Below are positions 27,989 through 35,737 of a DNA stretch of 64,000 nt, in pieces. Source of the stretch: Prevotella sp. BV3P1 (GTDB lineage Bacteria; Bacteroidota; Bacteroidia; Bacteroidales; Bacteroidaceae); assembly GCF_000479005.1 (NCBI RefSeq), contig NZ_AWXC01000051.1:62001-126000 (forward strand), read 5' to 3'. The notes under the pieces were generated by a model. That model saw nothing but the letters and a program-made list of their open reading frames with translations. It searched no databases and had not been told where the DNA came from. Position numbers and translations under genes: made by a program. Numbering within the stretch: the stretch's first letter is position 1; every line of letters begins with the position of its first letter.

Positions 27989-28600
27989 ATGAGATTTTGT
28001 GCTATATTGATACTTTCTGTGATTTCAATTCTAAATAGTTTAGAATTGAAATCACAAACTGTTGTAAAAATTTTAAGCAATGGTTGTAAGGTAGAGAGAA
28101 GTTTATTTCTAAACGAAAAAAAAATCGGGGTGTATAATAAACGAGGTAGATTGGTTAAATTGTCCGCAGATGAAATCAAATATCAAAAGATATTTTTATA
28201 TCAATCTTATAGCCTGATTGATTATGGAATAATTCTAAAATATCCCGAGGTTGTATATAAAGATGCGTGTATTATTGCTGATATTTTGTCAAGTTATGAC
28301 CCAAGCGAAATCTTATCGTTTACAAAGCCTATAGGGGAGCGAAAAAAGATTTCTATACAAGATATCAATAAGTATTACACGTATCTTGATGCCAGTGTTG
28401 ACTATGTAGTTAGTATTAACATTATAGTCAAGGATAGTCTTATTACCCAATATAGTTATACTTACAAGCCCAATATGTCTGACATCATTATTTCATATAC
28501 ATGTGTATTTACTTATGATAAAAATAATCGAATAGTAAAATTAGAAAAAATATATAGACGACACTATGAAACAAAAGAAATTATATATGAAAACAAATAA
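27989..28600 (+). CDS. Hypothetical secreted protein of the Rhs locus (candidate orphan immunity)
   Basis: 203 residues with an N-terminal hydrophobic signal-like segment (about 3-19) and no family I recognise; very AT-rich. It is the first of three stand-alone genes, each followed by a copy of the same ~70-base repeat (here at 28645-28715), beside an Rhs toxin. That position suggests an immunity gene left behind by replaced toxin tips. This is inference. Confidence 0.45.
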   Translation: MRFCAILILSVISILNSLELKSQTVVKILSNGCKVERSLFLNEKKIGVYNKRGRLVKLSADEIKYQKIFLYQSYSLIDYGIILKYPEVVYKDACIIADILSSYDPSEILSFTKPIGERKKISIQDINKYYTYLDASVDYVVSINIIVKDSLITQYSYTYKPNMSDIIISYTCVFTYDKNNRIVKLEKIYRRHYETKEIIYENK

Positions 28601-28644
28601 CACATGATTTTTGGTAATGTTCCAAATCGGGAGTTGTCAGAATA

Positions 28645-28715
28645 AAAAGAACAACAAACTTAGCACACAAACGCCAAGCCATCGCAGCAATAAATGAAAG
28701 AATGTATAGCATTAA
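28645..28715 (+). repeat. Rhs-locus repeat R, copy 1
   Basis: AAGAACAACAAACTTAGCAC...AATGTATAGCATTAA. It matches copies at 29092 and 29848 over about 65-70 bases. In each copy the same frame reads K-N/K-N/Q-K/Q-...-S-H/Y-...-S-N/D-K/R then a stop codon (here KNNKLSTQTPSHRSNK). A 135-base stretch from here to 28849 has no gene I can support. Confidence 0.7.
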
Positions 28716-28849
28716 GAAACCTTTTAAAAAAGGGTAATTCGCGCACAGGAAAGTAGAGTAGAGAAATATAGATGGTATTCTAAAAGGCTCTATGAAGGCA
28801 TATAATAATTGGATTAAAAATCCTAAAAACAAAGGAAGGGAATTTAGGT

Positions 28850-29143
28850 ATGAAATCGATAAAGACACCCCTGATAAATAGATTTTTTAAAAGTTGTTTC
28901 TTTAGACTGACGGTAATAGACTTCGTCTTATTTCTGTTGTTTAGATATTATCAGCCATTGTGTGAACCTTGTTTAGATAACGATTGGGAACCGTGTATAT
29001 CAAAAGAGCAATACATTATTATTTACATAGGTATCGCGGTGAATGTAATCGGTTTCATTGTATGTATATATAAAACAGTAAAGAACAATCGAAAGAAACA
29101 ACAAACGTGGCACGAAAACGCAAGCTACAATAGCGATAGATAA
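28850..29143 (+). CDS. Small membrane protein of the Rhs locus (candidate orphan immunity)
   Basis: 97 residues with two hydrophobic segments (about 17-34 and 59-80). The last 16 residues (KKQQTWHENASYNSDR) are encoded by copy 2 of repeat R, so the gene and the repeat are fused at the 3' end. No family recognised. Small membrane proteins next to toxins are often immunity proteins; no matching toxin tip is adjacent. Confidence 0.45.
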   Translation: MKSIKTPLINRFFKSCFFRLTVIDFVLFLLFRYYQPLCEPCLDNDWEPCISKEQYIIIYIGIAVNVIGFIVCIYKTVKNNRKKQQTWHENASYNSDR

Positions 29144-29158
29144 CAGAATGTATAACAT
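29092..29158 (+). repeat. Rhs-locus repeat R, copy 2
   Basis: AAAGAAACAACAAACGTGGC...AGAATGTATAACATGG, about 80 percent identical to copy 3. It supplies the C-terminal codons and stop of the preceding membrane protein. Confidence 0.7.
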
Positions 29159-29231
29159 GGAAATAATAATCGAGGGGATAAAAACAAGTCTATAAAAAGA
29201 GGCCTAATCCCAATAAAAGAAAGGGGAAGTA

Positions 29232-29807
29232 ATGGAAAGGAAAATAACACTATCAAAGGAAGAAATAATGAAGTTTCAAAACACCTTAGATAATTTGAAA
29301 AGTAATTCTAATTGGCAAGTTTTAAAGACTTATTTGATAGAAATGAAAATTAAATACCCATCTGAATATTTTATATGTACGGAATTATCAAACGCTTATT
29401 ATATGCTTGGCATGTATAAAGAAAGTGAACAAGCTTCCATGGAAGCTATTCAGTTAGAGCCCAATGATGTGCTTGTAATGTACAATTATGCAGTTGCTTT
29501 ATACTCAAATGAAAAATATTTAAAAGCCATTGTACAATTGAATAGAATACTTAAAAGAAGGATAAATTCTATTGCATATGGAGTTCATGGGGAAGGCCTG
29601 AAATGGGCAATGTCTATTAAAAACGACTCTTTATATCTAAAGGCTATTTGTCAATTAAATCTTGGAAAATTAAAAGAAGCATATAGCCTTATAGGAAAAC
29701 ATCTTGCGCAGAGGCGAAGAGGTGTATATAGTGATTTTACCAAGAAGCAAGTTAAGCGAAAGGAACAATATATTATAAATGAGTTAAACAACAAAGTTGT
29801 GAAATAA
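29232..29807 (+). CDS. TPR-repeat protein of the Rhs locus (candidate orphan immunity)
   Basis: 191 residues, cytosolic, with at least two tetratricopeptide-like helix pairs (about 43-75 FICTELSNAYYMLGMYKESEQASMEAIQLEPND and 78-110). Followed 41 bases later by copy 3 of repeat R. The placement suggests another immunity gene without toxin, but TPR proteins have many roles. Confidence 0.5.
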   Translation: MERKITLSKEEIMKFQNTLDNLKSNSNWQVLKTYLIEMKIKYPSEYFICTELSNAYYMLGMYKESEQASMEAIQLEPNDVLVMYNYAVALYSNEKYLKAIVQLNRILKRRINSIAYGVHGEGLKWAMSIKNDSLYLKAICQLNLGKLKEAYSLIGKHLAQRRRGVYSDFTKKQVKRKEQYIINELNNKVVK

Positions 29808-29847
29808 ATGTTAGAAGCATTAATTTTCAAAATATGACGGTCAAATT

Positions 29848-29918
29848 AAAGAACAACAAACGTGGCACACAAACGGCAAGCCACAGTAGCGATAAATAAC
29901 AGAATGTATAACATTAAA
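29848..29918 (+). repeat. Rhs-locus repeat R, copy 3
   Basis: AAAGAACAACAAACGTGGCA...AATGTATAACATTAA. In the shared frame it reads KNNKRGTQTASHSSDK then TAA. Confidence 0.7.
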
Positions 29919-29986
29919 ACAACAAGAGAGTGCTAAACCATATTTAGATTGTTTGAACTTGCCCATACAAGAGCGCGCTCCAACAT

Positions 29987-30047
29987 CCATATAAGGGTAA
30001 CAGGCAATACCCTTATATGGGTGTTCATCATTACCCATATAAGGGTA
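29987..30047. repeat. Three copies of CCATATAAGGGTA, one inverted
   Basis: Copies at 29987-29999 (direct), 30008-30020 (inverted) and 30035-30047 (direct). Copies 1 and 2 can form a perfect 13-base stem with an 8-base loop; copies 2 and 3 share 17 bases. The stretch 29808-30125 holds this cluster, repeat R3 and repeat Q1 but no gene. Confidence 0.65.
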
Positions 30048-30050
30048 TTA

Positions 30051-30229
30051 AAAGCCGTAAGCAATAAACAGGAAGTAATGACGTTACATAATTGATAACC
30101 ATAAACAATAAGAAGTTATGATTGAATTTGAAGTAAAATCAAAAAGCAGCATATATCGGTGAACATAAGGGACAGATCCAAGACGAATACCGTATGCGGG
30201 CAATGAAGCTGATGGCTTGACGGTGGACT
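30051..30229 (+). repeat. Rhs-locus repeat Q, copy 1
   Basis: Matches 32933-33110 along about 175 bases, with the best block CCATAAACAATAAGAAGTTA at 30099-30118 and 32981-33000. Its end encodes IPYAGNEADGLT in one frame. It marks where module blocks were duplicated. Confidence 0.65.
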
Positions 30230-30395
30230 AAAAGAAAAATATAGTGAGCAGTTGCAGGCGATCAAGGAAAATTATCGTACCTTTGACATCGCATACAACG
30301 GTCAGGACAATGACGACTACGTAAACGGTCAAGTTTGTCCAAAGGACATTGTCGGCTGCACTCGGAAAAGATAGAGCAAGCTCACTTTCCACTCG
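30126..30395 (+). pseudogene. Decayed upstream part of an Rhs protein
   Basis: Rhs-type coding pieces appear in several frames: IPYAGNEADGLT (stops at about 30229), then KEKYSEQLQAIKENYRTF...NGQVCPKDIV in another frame ending at about 30374, then the frame of the downstream protein. Frameshifts or deletions have removed a continuous Rhs repeat region. Confidence 0.55.
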
Positions 30396-31502
30396 TTGGC
30401 ACACCAATTCTGCTGCAACGACGGCACGCCGGAGGCGGCGCAGGCAAGGGCGATGGTCAAGACGAGAGCTGGCGAAGCTGGCACTAACGAGCGGCTGCAG
30501 TTCTACTATCACCCAGACCATTTGGGTAGCAGTAGCTACATCACCAACTTGGATGGTGAGGTCATGCAGCACATCGAGTATGTGCCGTTTGGCGAAGTGT
30601 TCATTGATGAATTGGAGCTTACGCAGAAATCGGCGGCCGCAGGGAAAGCCAACTGCAACAATACTTGGAACACGCCTTATCGATTCAACGATTGTGCCAA
30701 CGAGGGCAGAGGCAAGCTTGCTTGCACTATGCCGAGTGCAGCCAATCGTAGAGTAAAATTCAACGCCAAGGTGTTTGATGAGGAGACAGGTATGTATTAT
30801 TATGGTGCGAGATACTATGAGCCGAGATTGAGTCTGTGGATGAGTACGGATCCTTCGGAAAAGAAATACCCACGCATTTCTACTTATTCTTATTGCTTCA
30901 ATAATCCATTGTCTTATATAGATCACGATGGACGATTTGGAAAGAAATGGATAGCTAATCTGTCACGAAAATGGTATAATCTTTGGCATAAGCAAAAGGC
31001 AGGTCCAATAATTGAAAATAAAAATACAACAAACAAACAATTCAGATACACTTATAATACTTTTAGATATTCTGATGAAGGATTTGAAATAACAAGTCAT
31101 TATAAATTTAGTACGAAAGTTGTTAAAGGAATGCAAGATGTTGGTGATGGTGTTGCTTTAGGTGGATATGCTGCAACCCTAAGTGTAGCTGGAGCAGAGG
31201 TCGGTGTGCCTATGGTGGCTGCAGGAAATGTGGTGTCATCAGTCGGAAGTGCGGGGGAAATGATATTAGATGTTGCAAATGGTGACTATTGTAATGGATT
31301 AAAAGATGCAGCTTTTAGACTATTTGAAAAAGGTACTGAGATACTCTTAAATAAGTTAGTGCCTGGTGTTGGAAAAAAGATAGGCGAAGAGGGATTTAAT
31401 CTCGGTACAGAAATACTTGACCAGGGACGTAATCTGAAAAATTCCGGATTAGAAAGAGTTACTGATAAAATAATTGAAAAAAAAGAAAGAAGAAAATTCT
31501 AA
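30396..31502 (+). CDS. 5'-truncated Rhs core with glycine-rich C-terminal tip
   Basis: 368 residues. The first ~180 are the end of the Rhs shell: YYHPDHLGSSSYITNLDG (about 29-46), a core with DEETGMYYYGARYYEPRLSLWMSTDP (about 127-152) and the conserved end YSYCFNNPLSYIDHDGRFG (about 160-178). After that the sequence is unrelated tip: a hydrophobic glycine/alanine-rich stretch (about 243-300, GVALGGYAATLSVAGAEVGVPMVAAGNVV) that could insert in membranes, then a basic end. Most of the Rhs protein and any secretion signal are missing, so the ATG at 30396 may not be used in nature. The next gene, 12 bases on, is a likely immunity protein. Confidence 0.7.
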   Translation: MAHQFCCNDGTPEAAQARAMVKTRAGEAGTNERLQFYYHPDHLGSSSYITNLDGEVMQHIEYVPFGEVFIDELELTQKSAAAGKANCNNTWNTPYRFNDCANEGRGKLACTMPSAANRRVKFNAKVFDEETGMYYYGARYYEPRLSLWMSTDPSEKKYPRISTYSYCFNNPLSYIDHDGRFGKKWIANLSRKWYNLWHKQKAGPIIENKNTTNKQFRYTYNTFRYSDEGFEITSHYKFSTKVVKGMQDVGDGVALGGYAATLSVAGAEVGVPMVAAGNVVSSVGSAGEMILDVANGDYCNGLKDAAFRLFEKGTEILLNKLVPGVGKKIGEEGFNLGTEILDQGRNLKNSGLERVTDKIIEKKERRKF

Positions 31503-31514
31503 AAGGAAGGAAAA

Positions 31515-31832
31515 ATGATGCATATAATGTGGGGATGTGGGGTGTTACTGAGTAGTATATTCATTCTAATATTGTTAAAAAAGAGGCAACTCATGAGTAA
31601 CTATCGGCTTTTCTATTTGATAGGTCTTTTGATAGGTCTTGTTATTGGGAGTGTTAATATTTTTACACAAAAATATGATAACTATTGCTCTATATATATT
31701 GGTATATTATGCTGTTGTTATACTTATTTTGATAAAAATACATATTCTAAATGGACTAACGCTTATATATCATCACTTCAAGGATATGTAGGTGGCGTTG
31801 GATTTATACTATATGGTCTATTTACTACGTAA
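31515..31832 (+). CDS. Small polytopic membrane protein, candidate immunity for the Rhs tip
   Basis: 105 residues with about four hydrophobic segments (4-21, 29-50, 58-72, 88-103) and a good ribosome binding site (AAGGAAGG) before ATG 31515. It follows the toxin tip by 12 bases. A membrane-embedded immunity protein is what one expects against a pore-forming or membrane-acting tip. No known family recognised. Confidence 0.55.
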   Translation: MMHIMWGCGVLLSSIFILILLKKRQLMSNYRLFYLIGLLIGLVIGSVNIFTQKYDNYCSIYIGILCCCYTYFDKNTYSKWTNAYISSLQGYVGGVGFILYGLFTT

Positions 31833-31847
31833 TGGCGCTCCAAAGCG

Positions 31848-32040
31848 GAAATCGGCGATCGCAGGGAAAGCGAATTGCAATAACACTTGGAACACACCTT
31901 ATCGATTCAACGATTGTGTCAACGAGGGCAGAGGCAAGCTTGCTTATTCCATGCCGAGTGCAGCCAATTGTAGAGTAGAACTCAACGCCAAGGAGTTTGA
32001 TGAAGAAACTGGTATGTACTACTTCACCGAAGGAGCATGA
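31848..32040 (+). pseudogene. Displaced Rhs core fragment
   Basis: Positions 31848-32019 repeat 30626-30797 of the Rhs gene at high identity (AGKANCNNTWNTPYRF, RGKLAYSMPSAANCRVELNAKEFDEETGMYY). The frame stops at 32038-32040. It begins 16 bases after the membrane-protein gene. Core fragments joined to alternative tips are the donor cassettes of Rhs tip exchange. Confidence 0.7.
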
Positions 32041-32212
32041 TGCAGACAAAGAAGCACAAGAGTTTGAAAATTTCAATAAATTTGTTGATAATAAAATTCA
32101 AAAAAAATGGCTTAAGAAACCTATTTTATAATAAGAAAACTCTCAAGATAAGATAATTGAGACAATTGATAAATGGTGGAATTTATACGAAAGATCTAAT
32201 CATAATAAAGTA
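32024..32212 (+). pseudogene. Decayed alternative toxin tip
   Basis: In the +1 frame relative to the core fragment, codons run KEHDADKEAQEFENF...KKWLKKPIL, then two TAA stops (32129-32134), then DKIIETIDKWWNLYERSN, and lead in the same frame into the lipoprotein ATG at 32213. This looks like a tip gene broken by stops and by a frameshift at the core junction. Confidence 0.45.
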
Positions 32213-32653
32213 ATGAATAGGAAAGTAACGTTTATTATATGTTCTTTATTATTATGCAGCTGTAATAGAGAAGTTGATTTTTACTTTAATTTCGGCTCTC
32301 AATCCTTATGTGCATATAAGAGTTCTTTCTATAATCTTAGTATTGAGAATGACTCAATTACTCCAGATGGAAAATCATACGAAGGGGCGATATCCTTATT
32401 CTGGACTGATTCAGCAAATTCTCCTCCCCAAAGAATATATTTAGACAGAATCCCCAAGGGCTACTCTGTTTATCGTGATGGAATAAAATCAAGCGAAAAA
32501 AGAATAAGTCTAAAAGGAAACTCCGTCTATACTATAACATCAACAGGGATAGCTGCTGTGGGCTGTAGTATTAAGGTATGGACTAATCATCGAGGCGAAG
32601 TAATAAAAGCTATTCAAATGCCACAATTGGGGAATGCCAATGGAGATTCATAA
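32213..32653 (+). CDS. Small lipoprotein, candidate immunity of the displaced tip
   Basis: 146 residues with a lipoprotein signal (hydrophobic 5-15, lipobox LCSC, Cys 17) followed by a beta-rich domain without a recognised family. Periplasmic lipoproteins serve as immunity against toxins acting in the envelope. It stays intact while the tip upstream is broken, as expected if protection is still useful. Confidence 0.5.
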   Translation: MNRKVTFIICSLLLCSCNREVDFYFNFGSQSLCAYKSSFYNLSIENDSITPDGKSYEGAISLFWTDSANSPPQRIYLDRIPKGYSVYRDGIKSSEKRISLKGNSVYTITSTGIAAVGCSIKVWTNHRGEVIKAIQMPQLGNANGDS

Positions 32654-33014
32654 AGAAATTATGAATATTCCAAATAAGTGATAGATGCAAATAAAAGCTC
32701 TGCCCGAGGTTATTGTCATTGGAAAACGATAACCACCTGATAATCAATTTAGTTCTAAATAATATGGTATAAAGGCAGGCTCAGCCTTTGGCTGTTTTTT
32801 TACCCAAAACAAAGAAAAAAGACTTTACGAGAACGCTTCGGCACTTTGCGCTCCAGGTTAGAAGTTATGTTCAATGTCCGCACTGCAATTCAATGGAACT
32901 CGCTAAAAGTGGGAGGAATAGTATGAACATAAAAGGGCGAAAGCAATAAATTAGAATGAATGACGTTAAATAGTTGTTAACCATAAACAATAAGAAGTTA
33001 GGATTGAATTTTAA
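32654..33014. other. Non-coding stretch with a terminator and repeat Q copy 2
   Basis: 361 bases. Apart from the hairpin at 32782-32801 and the beginning of repeat Q (32933 onward), I see no gene. Confidence 0.5.
32782..32801 (+). terminator. Terminator after the lipoprotein gene
   Basis: CAGCC-TTT-GGCTG hairpin (32782-32794) running into a seven-T tract. Confidence 0.65.
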
Positions 33015-33110
33015 AATAAGCCCCCAAATGCAACCTATATCTGTAAGTACAAGGGACACCCAATACGAATCCCTTATGCAGGCAATGAGTCAGACGGCCT
33101 TACTAACAAA
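32933..33110 (+). repeat. Rhs-locus repeat Q, copy 2
   Basis: Second copy of the block at 30051-30229. Its end encodes IPYAGNESDGLT in frame with the toxin-tip fragment that follows. Confidence 0.65.
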
Positions 33111-33383
33111 AAAGCAGATGAACTGTTAGGGTCACTGAAGGATAGTAATAAAAAATTGTATTCGAAACTTAGTAAACTAGAAAGAAATACTCACGCTGGT
33201 AAGAATGATGCAAGAATAAAAAGTGACAAACATCAGGCTGATATTGTTAGAGGTAATTCAAATGCAAATGCAAGAAAATACGCAAAAGAAAAGACGGGGG
33301 TAAAAGCTAAAACAGACATAGTAGTGAAATCTGTTAAAGCGGTTACAAGTAGTAGTCATAGTGATAAAAGAAATGAAAAATAA
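33015..33383 (+). pseudogene. Orphan toxin-tip fragment without start codon
   Basis: Open frame from just after a TAA at 33012-33014 to a stop at 33381-33383; only TTG-type starts inside (for example 33156). It reads ATYICKYKGHPIRIPYAGNESDGLTNKK, then a basic, Lys/Ser/Asn-rich tip of about 90 residues ending SSSHSDKRNEK. The last residues resemble the C-terminus encoded by repeat R (SHSSDK). It overlaps the next gene, as toxin and immunity genes often do. Confidence 0.5.
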
Positions 33384-33864
33384 AAAAGTTGAGAATATTT
33401 TACTAATAATTATAGGTACAATATCATTTTATTATTACTATTCTACTTTAATGACAACGTATCTTTATTATGTTATACTTTTACTTATAGCGGTTTTGAT
33501 TACATTGGTAGTCACAAACGATAAAAGTACATTAAAAAGATTTACTTTGTTAATGAGGATGTTGATGTTATTTTTAATATTATACTTTGTTCTATTTTCA
33601 TTCCTATTAATTAGAAAGGATAATTCAAAGTTGGAAATATTTAAAACATCTCTCAATGGGTACTATACAGGTCGAATAGATGGAGTGTTGTTTAGGTTTA
33701 AAGATTTTAATTTTAAAAGAAATGTAAATTTAACTGGTTATACACAAGATGATTTAAGAGAGAAATATGATTTAAAGTTAGAATTAACTCCACTAACATC
33801 GAACATATATTTCATCGAGAATTTAAGTTTAGTTGAAAAAAATGATGTTTTAGGTAATAATTAA
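33373..33864 (+). CDS. Membrane protein, candidate immunity of the third tip
   Basis: 163 residues from ATG 33373 (a GTG at 33361 is also in frame). Three strongly hydrophobic segments (about 8-26, 32-48, 63-85) are followed by a soluble C-terminal domain of about 75 residues. It overlaps the toxin-tip frame by 11 bases, implying translational coupling. No recognised family; very AT-rich. Confidence 0.5.
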   Translation: MKNKKVENILLIIIGTISFYYYYSTLMTTYLYYVILLLIAVLITLVVTNDKSTLKRFTLLMRMLMLFLILYFVLFSFLLIRKDNSKLEIFKTSLNGYYTGRIDGVLFRFKDFNFKRNVNLTGYTQDDLREKYDLKLELTPLTSNIYFIENLSLVEKNDVLGNN

Positions 33865-33890
33865 ACCGTAGCACGGTACTAACGTTGGGT

Positions 33891-33908
33891 ATGCTGATTT
33901 ATCAGCAT
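33891..33908. terminator. Hairpin closing the Rhs locus
   Basis: ATGCTGA-TTTA-TCAGCAT perfect 7-base stem just after the last Rhs-locus gene; only a weak T-tract follows. Confidence 0.5.
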
Positions 33909-34112
33909 TCATTCTTGTTTACTTTCAAGGGCATTTGTCAGTTGCACAGCTTGCTGTTGCAGCCTGACGAGAGTTAGGGAATAGCTTTCAAGTTTACCGA
34001 GCAGTCGTTGAGTAGTAGCTACATAATGATAAGTATTAAGGGCTTTCACGGCTTTGTTGTACAGCACTCTAAATGTGAAAAGTAGGAGATAAATGCCTTT
34101 TATGAATAACAT
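33909..34112 (-). CDS. Doubtful small ORF or gene fragment
   Basis: 67 codons between the Rhs locus and pgk. The C-terminal two thirds (KALNTYHYVATTQRLLGKLESYSLTLVRLQQQAVQL) have a helical coding look, but the length and lack of a clear ribosome binding site suggest a remnant. No family recognised. Confidence 0.2.
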   Translation of the reverse strand: MLFIKGIYLLLFTFRVLYNKAVKALNTYHYVATTQRLLGKLESYSLTLVRLQQQAVQLTNALESKQE

Positions 34113-34169
34113 TTACCTCCTACCCAATTTTATTTATGCCTGCAAGAAAATATCCCTTGCATGCTGGTT

Positions 34170-35420
34170 TCAGCCTTTAATGGCAGCTACACCGGGAAGA
34201 GTTTTTCCCTCAATGGCTTCAAGCATAGCGCCACCACCAGTAGACACGTAAGAAACCTTGTCGGCCAAGCCAAACTTGTTGACAGCAGCCACTGAGTCGC
34301 CACCGCCAACCAGAGAGAATGCACCATTCTCTTGTGTGGCTTGAGCTACATACTTGGCAATCTCACCAGTACCGTGTGCGAAGTTCTCCAACTCGAACAC
34401 GCCAACTGGACCGTTCCACAATATGGTCTTGGAATTGAGAATAATCTTCTTCCAGTTCTCCAAACTCTCTTCCGATGCGTCCATGCCTTCCCACTCGTCT
34501 GGAATTTCATTGATGGGGAACACTTTGCGTTCGGTGTCGTTTGAGAATTCCTTTCCGCAAACGGTTGCTACCGACAACGACAGGTTGACGCCCTTTTCTT
34601 TGGCGGCTTTCATCACATTGAGAGCCTCTGGTATCAAATCATCTTCGTGTAGCGACTTACCAATCTTGCCGCCTTGTGCTTTGACAAAGGTATAACCCAT
34701 GCCACCGCCGATAATCAAGTTGTCTACCTTGTCAAGCAAGTTCTTAATAACACCCAGCTTAGAGCTAACCTTGCTGCCGCCGATGATGGCGGTGAAAGGA
34801 TGCTGTGCGTTCTTCAACACGTTGTCAATGGCAGTCACCTCTTTCTCCATCAGGTAGCCCAACATCTTGCTGTCGGCGTCAAAGTAATCGGCGATCACAG
34901 CTGTAGAAGCGTGCTTGCGGTGAGCGGTACCAAAGGCATCGTTTACATATACGTCTGCGTACGAAGCCAACTTCTTGGCAAAGTCTGCCTGACTGGTCTT
35001 CATGGCTTTCTTTGCCTCGTCGTATTCCGGTGTGCCTTTTTCAACACCTACGGGCTTGCCTTCTTCTTCGGCATAGAAGCGAAGATTTTCTAACAACAGT
35101 GCTTCACCCATCTTCAAGTCAGCTGCTTCTTTCTCGGCATGAGCGCAGTCTTTTGCAAATTTCACGTCAACGCCCAAAGCGTCTGAAACGTTCTTAACGA
35201 TTTGCTTGAGTGACAATTCAGCCTTCACTTTGCCTTTGGGCTTGCCCATGTGGCTCATCATGATGACAGCACCGCCGTCTGCAAGAATTTTCTTCAGCGT
35301 AGGCAGAGCACCACGAATGCGAGTGTCGTCGGTTACCTTTCCATTTTCATCCAATGGAACATTGAAGTCTACGCGTACAATTGCTTTCTTTCCAGCAAAA
35401 TTGAATTGATCAATTTTCAT
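34170..35420 (-). CDS. pgk: Phosphoglycerate kinase
   Basis: 416 residues, normal length. It catalyses ATP formation from 1,3-bisphosphoglycerate in glycolysis. Visible: N-terminal signature [21 protein letters not shown] (about 14-34), substrate-site SHMGKPKGK (about 57-65), nucleotide-site [13 protein letters not shown] [14 protein letters not shown] (about 338-351) and [13 protein letters not shown] (about 373-385). A single-gene unit with its own promoter; it marks the return to core chromosome after the mobile regions. Confidence 0.97.
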   Translation of the reverse strand: MKIDQFNFAGKKAIVRVDFNVPLDENGKVTDDTRIRGALPTLKKILADGGAVIMMSHMGKPKGKVKAELSLKQIVKNVSDALGVDVKFAKDCAHAEKEAADLKMGEALLLENLRFYAEEEGKPVGVEKGTPEYDEAKKAMKTSQADFAKKLASYADVYVNDAFGTAHRKHASTAVIADYFDADSKMLGYLMEKEVTAIDNVLKNAQHPFTAIIGGSKVSSKLGVIKNLLDKVDNLIIGGGMGYTFVKAQGGKIGKSLHEDDLIPEALNVMKAAKEKGVNLSLSVATVCGKEFSNDTERKVFPINEIPDEWEGMDASEESLENWKKIILNSKTILWNGPVGVFELENFAHGTGEIAKYVAQATQENGAFSLVGGGDSVAAVNKFGLADKVSYVSTGGGAMLEAIEGKTLPGVAAIKG

Positions 35421-35467
35421 TTTCGAATCTTTTATTTGTTAATGATAATTTATTCTCGTTGTGTTGA

Positions 35468-35475
35468 CAAAGTTA
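35468..35475 (-). promoter_or_regulatory. -7 promoter box of pgk
   Basis: TAACTTTG on the minus strand, 47 bases upstream of the pgk start. The space 35421-35737 otherwise holds only the tandem 22-base repeats. Confidence 0.5.
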
Positions 35476-35570
35476 CGAAAAATAGCTGTGAATCCACTCT
35501 ATTTTATGGGTTCTTTTTATTTTGTCATCACTCTGTAGCTTGATTGATTCCATTGTTTTTCTTTCGAAAA

Positions 35571-35658
35571 CCAATCTCCATGACTTTAACTGCCAATATC
35601 ATTGACTTTGACAACCAAACTCTATCACTTTGACAACCAAACTCAATGAGATTACACG
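35571..35658. repeat. Tandem 22-base intergenic repeat, locus A (4 units)
   Basis: Units at 35571, 35593, 35615 and 35637 share CCAAnnTCnATgACTTTgAC. The same family occurs at 50302-50411 and 60544-60609. It lies in the space between pgk and the DUF1460 gene. Confidence 0.75.
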
Positions 35659-35737
35659 GCAATGGGAAAAGCCGGTAAACACCTGTGTTTTGAGGTTGAA
35701 TAAAAAGACCTGTTCAATTGGCCGTCAACCCTTGAGC

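Noticed and set aside
28581..28868. 95-codon minus-strand hydrophobic frame
   Set aside because: AT-rich antisense artefact covering repeat R copy 1; no family or ribosome binding site.
30349..30756. 135-codon frame rich in Arg/Ser over the Rhs gene
   Set aside because: Shadow of the Rhs coding sequence in another frame.
30228..30926. 232-codon minus-strand frame opposite the Rhs gene
   Set aside because: Antisense of conserved Rhs core; the plus strand carries the recognised motifs.
35571..35658. Possible CRISPR array at the 22-base repeats
   Set aside because: Units are directly abutting without unique spacers, and no cas genes are present.
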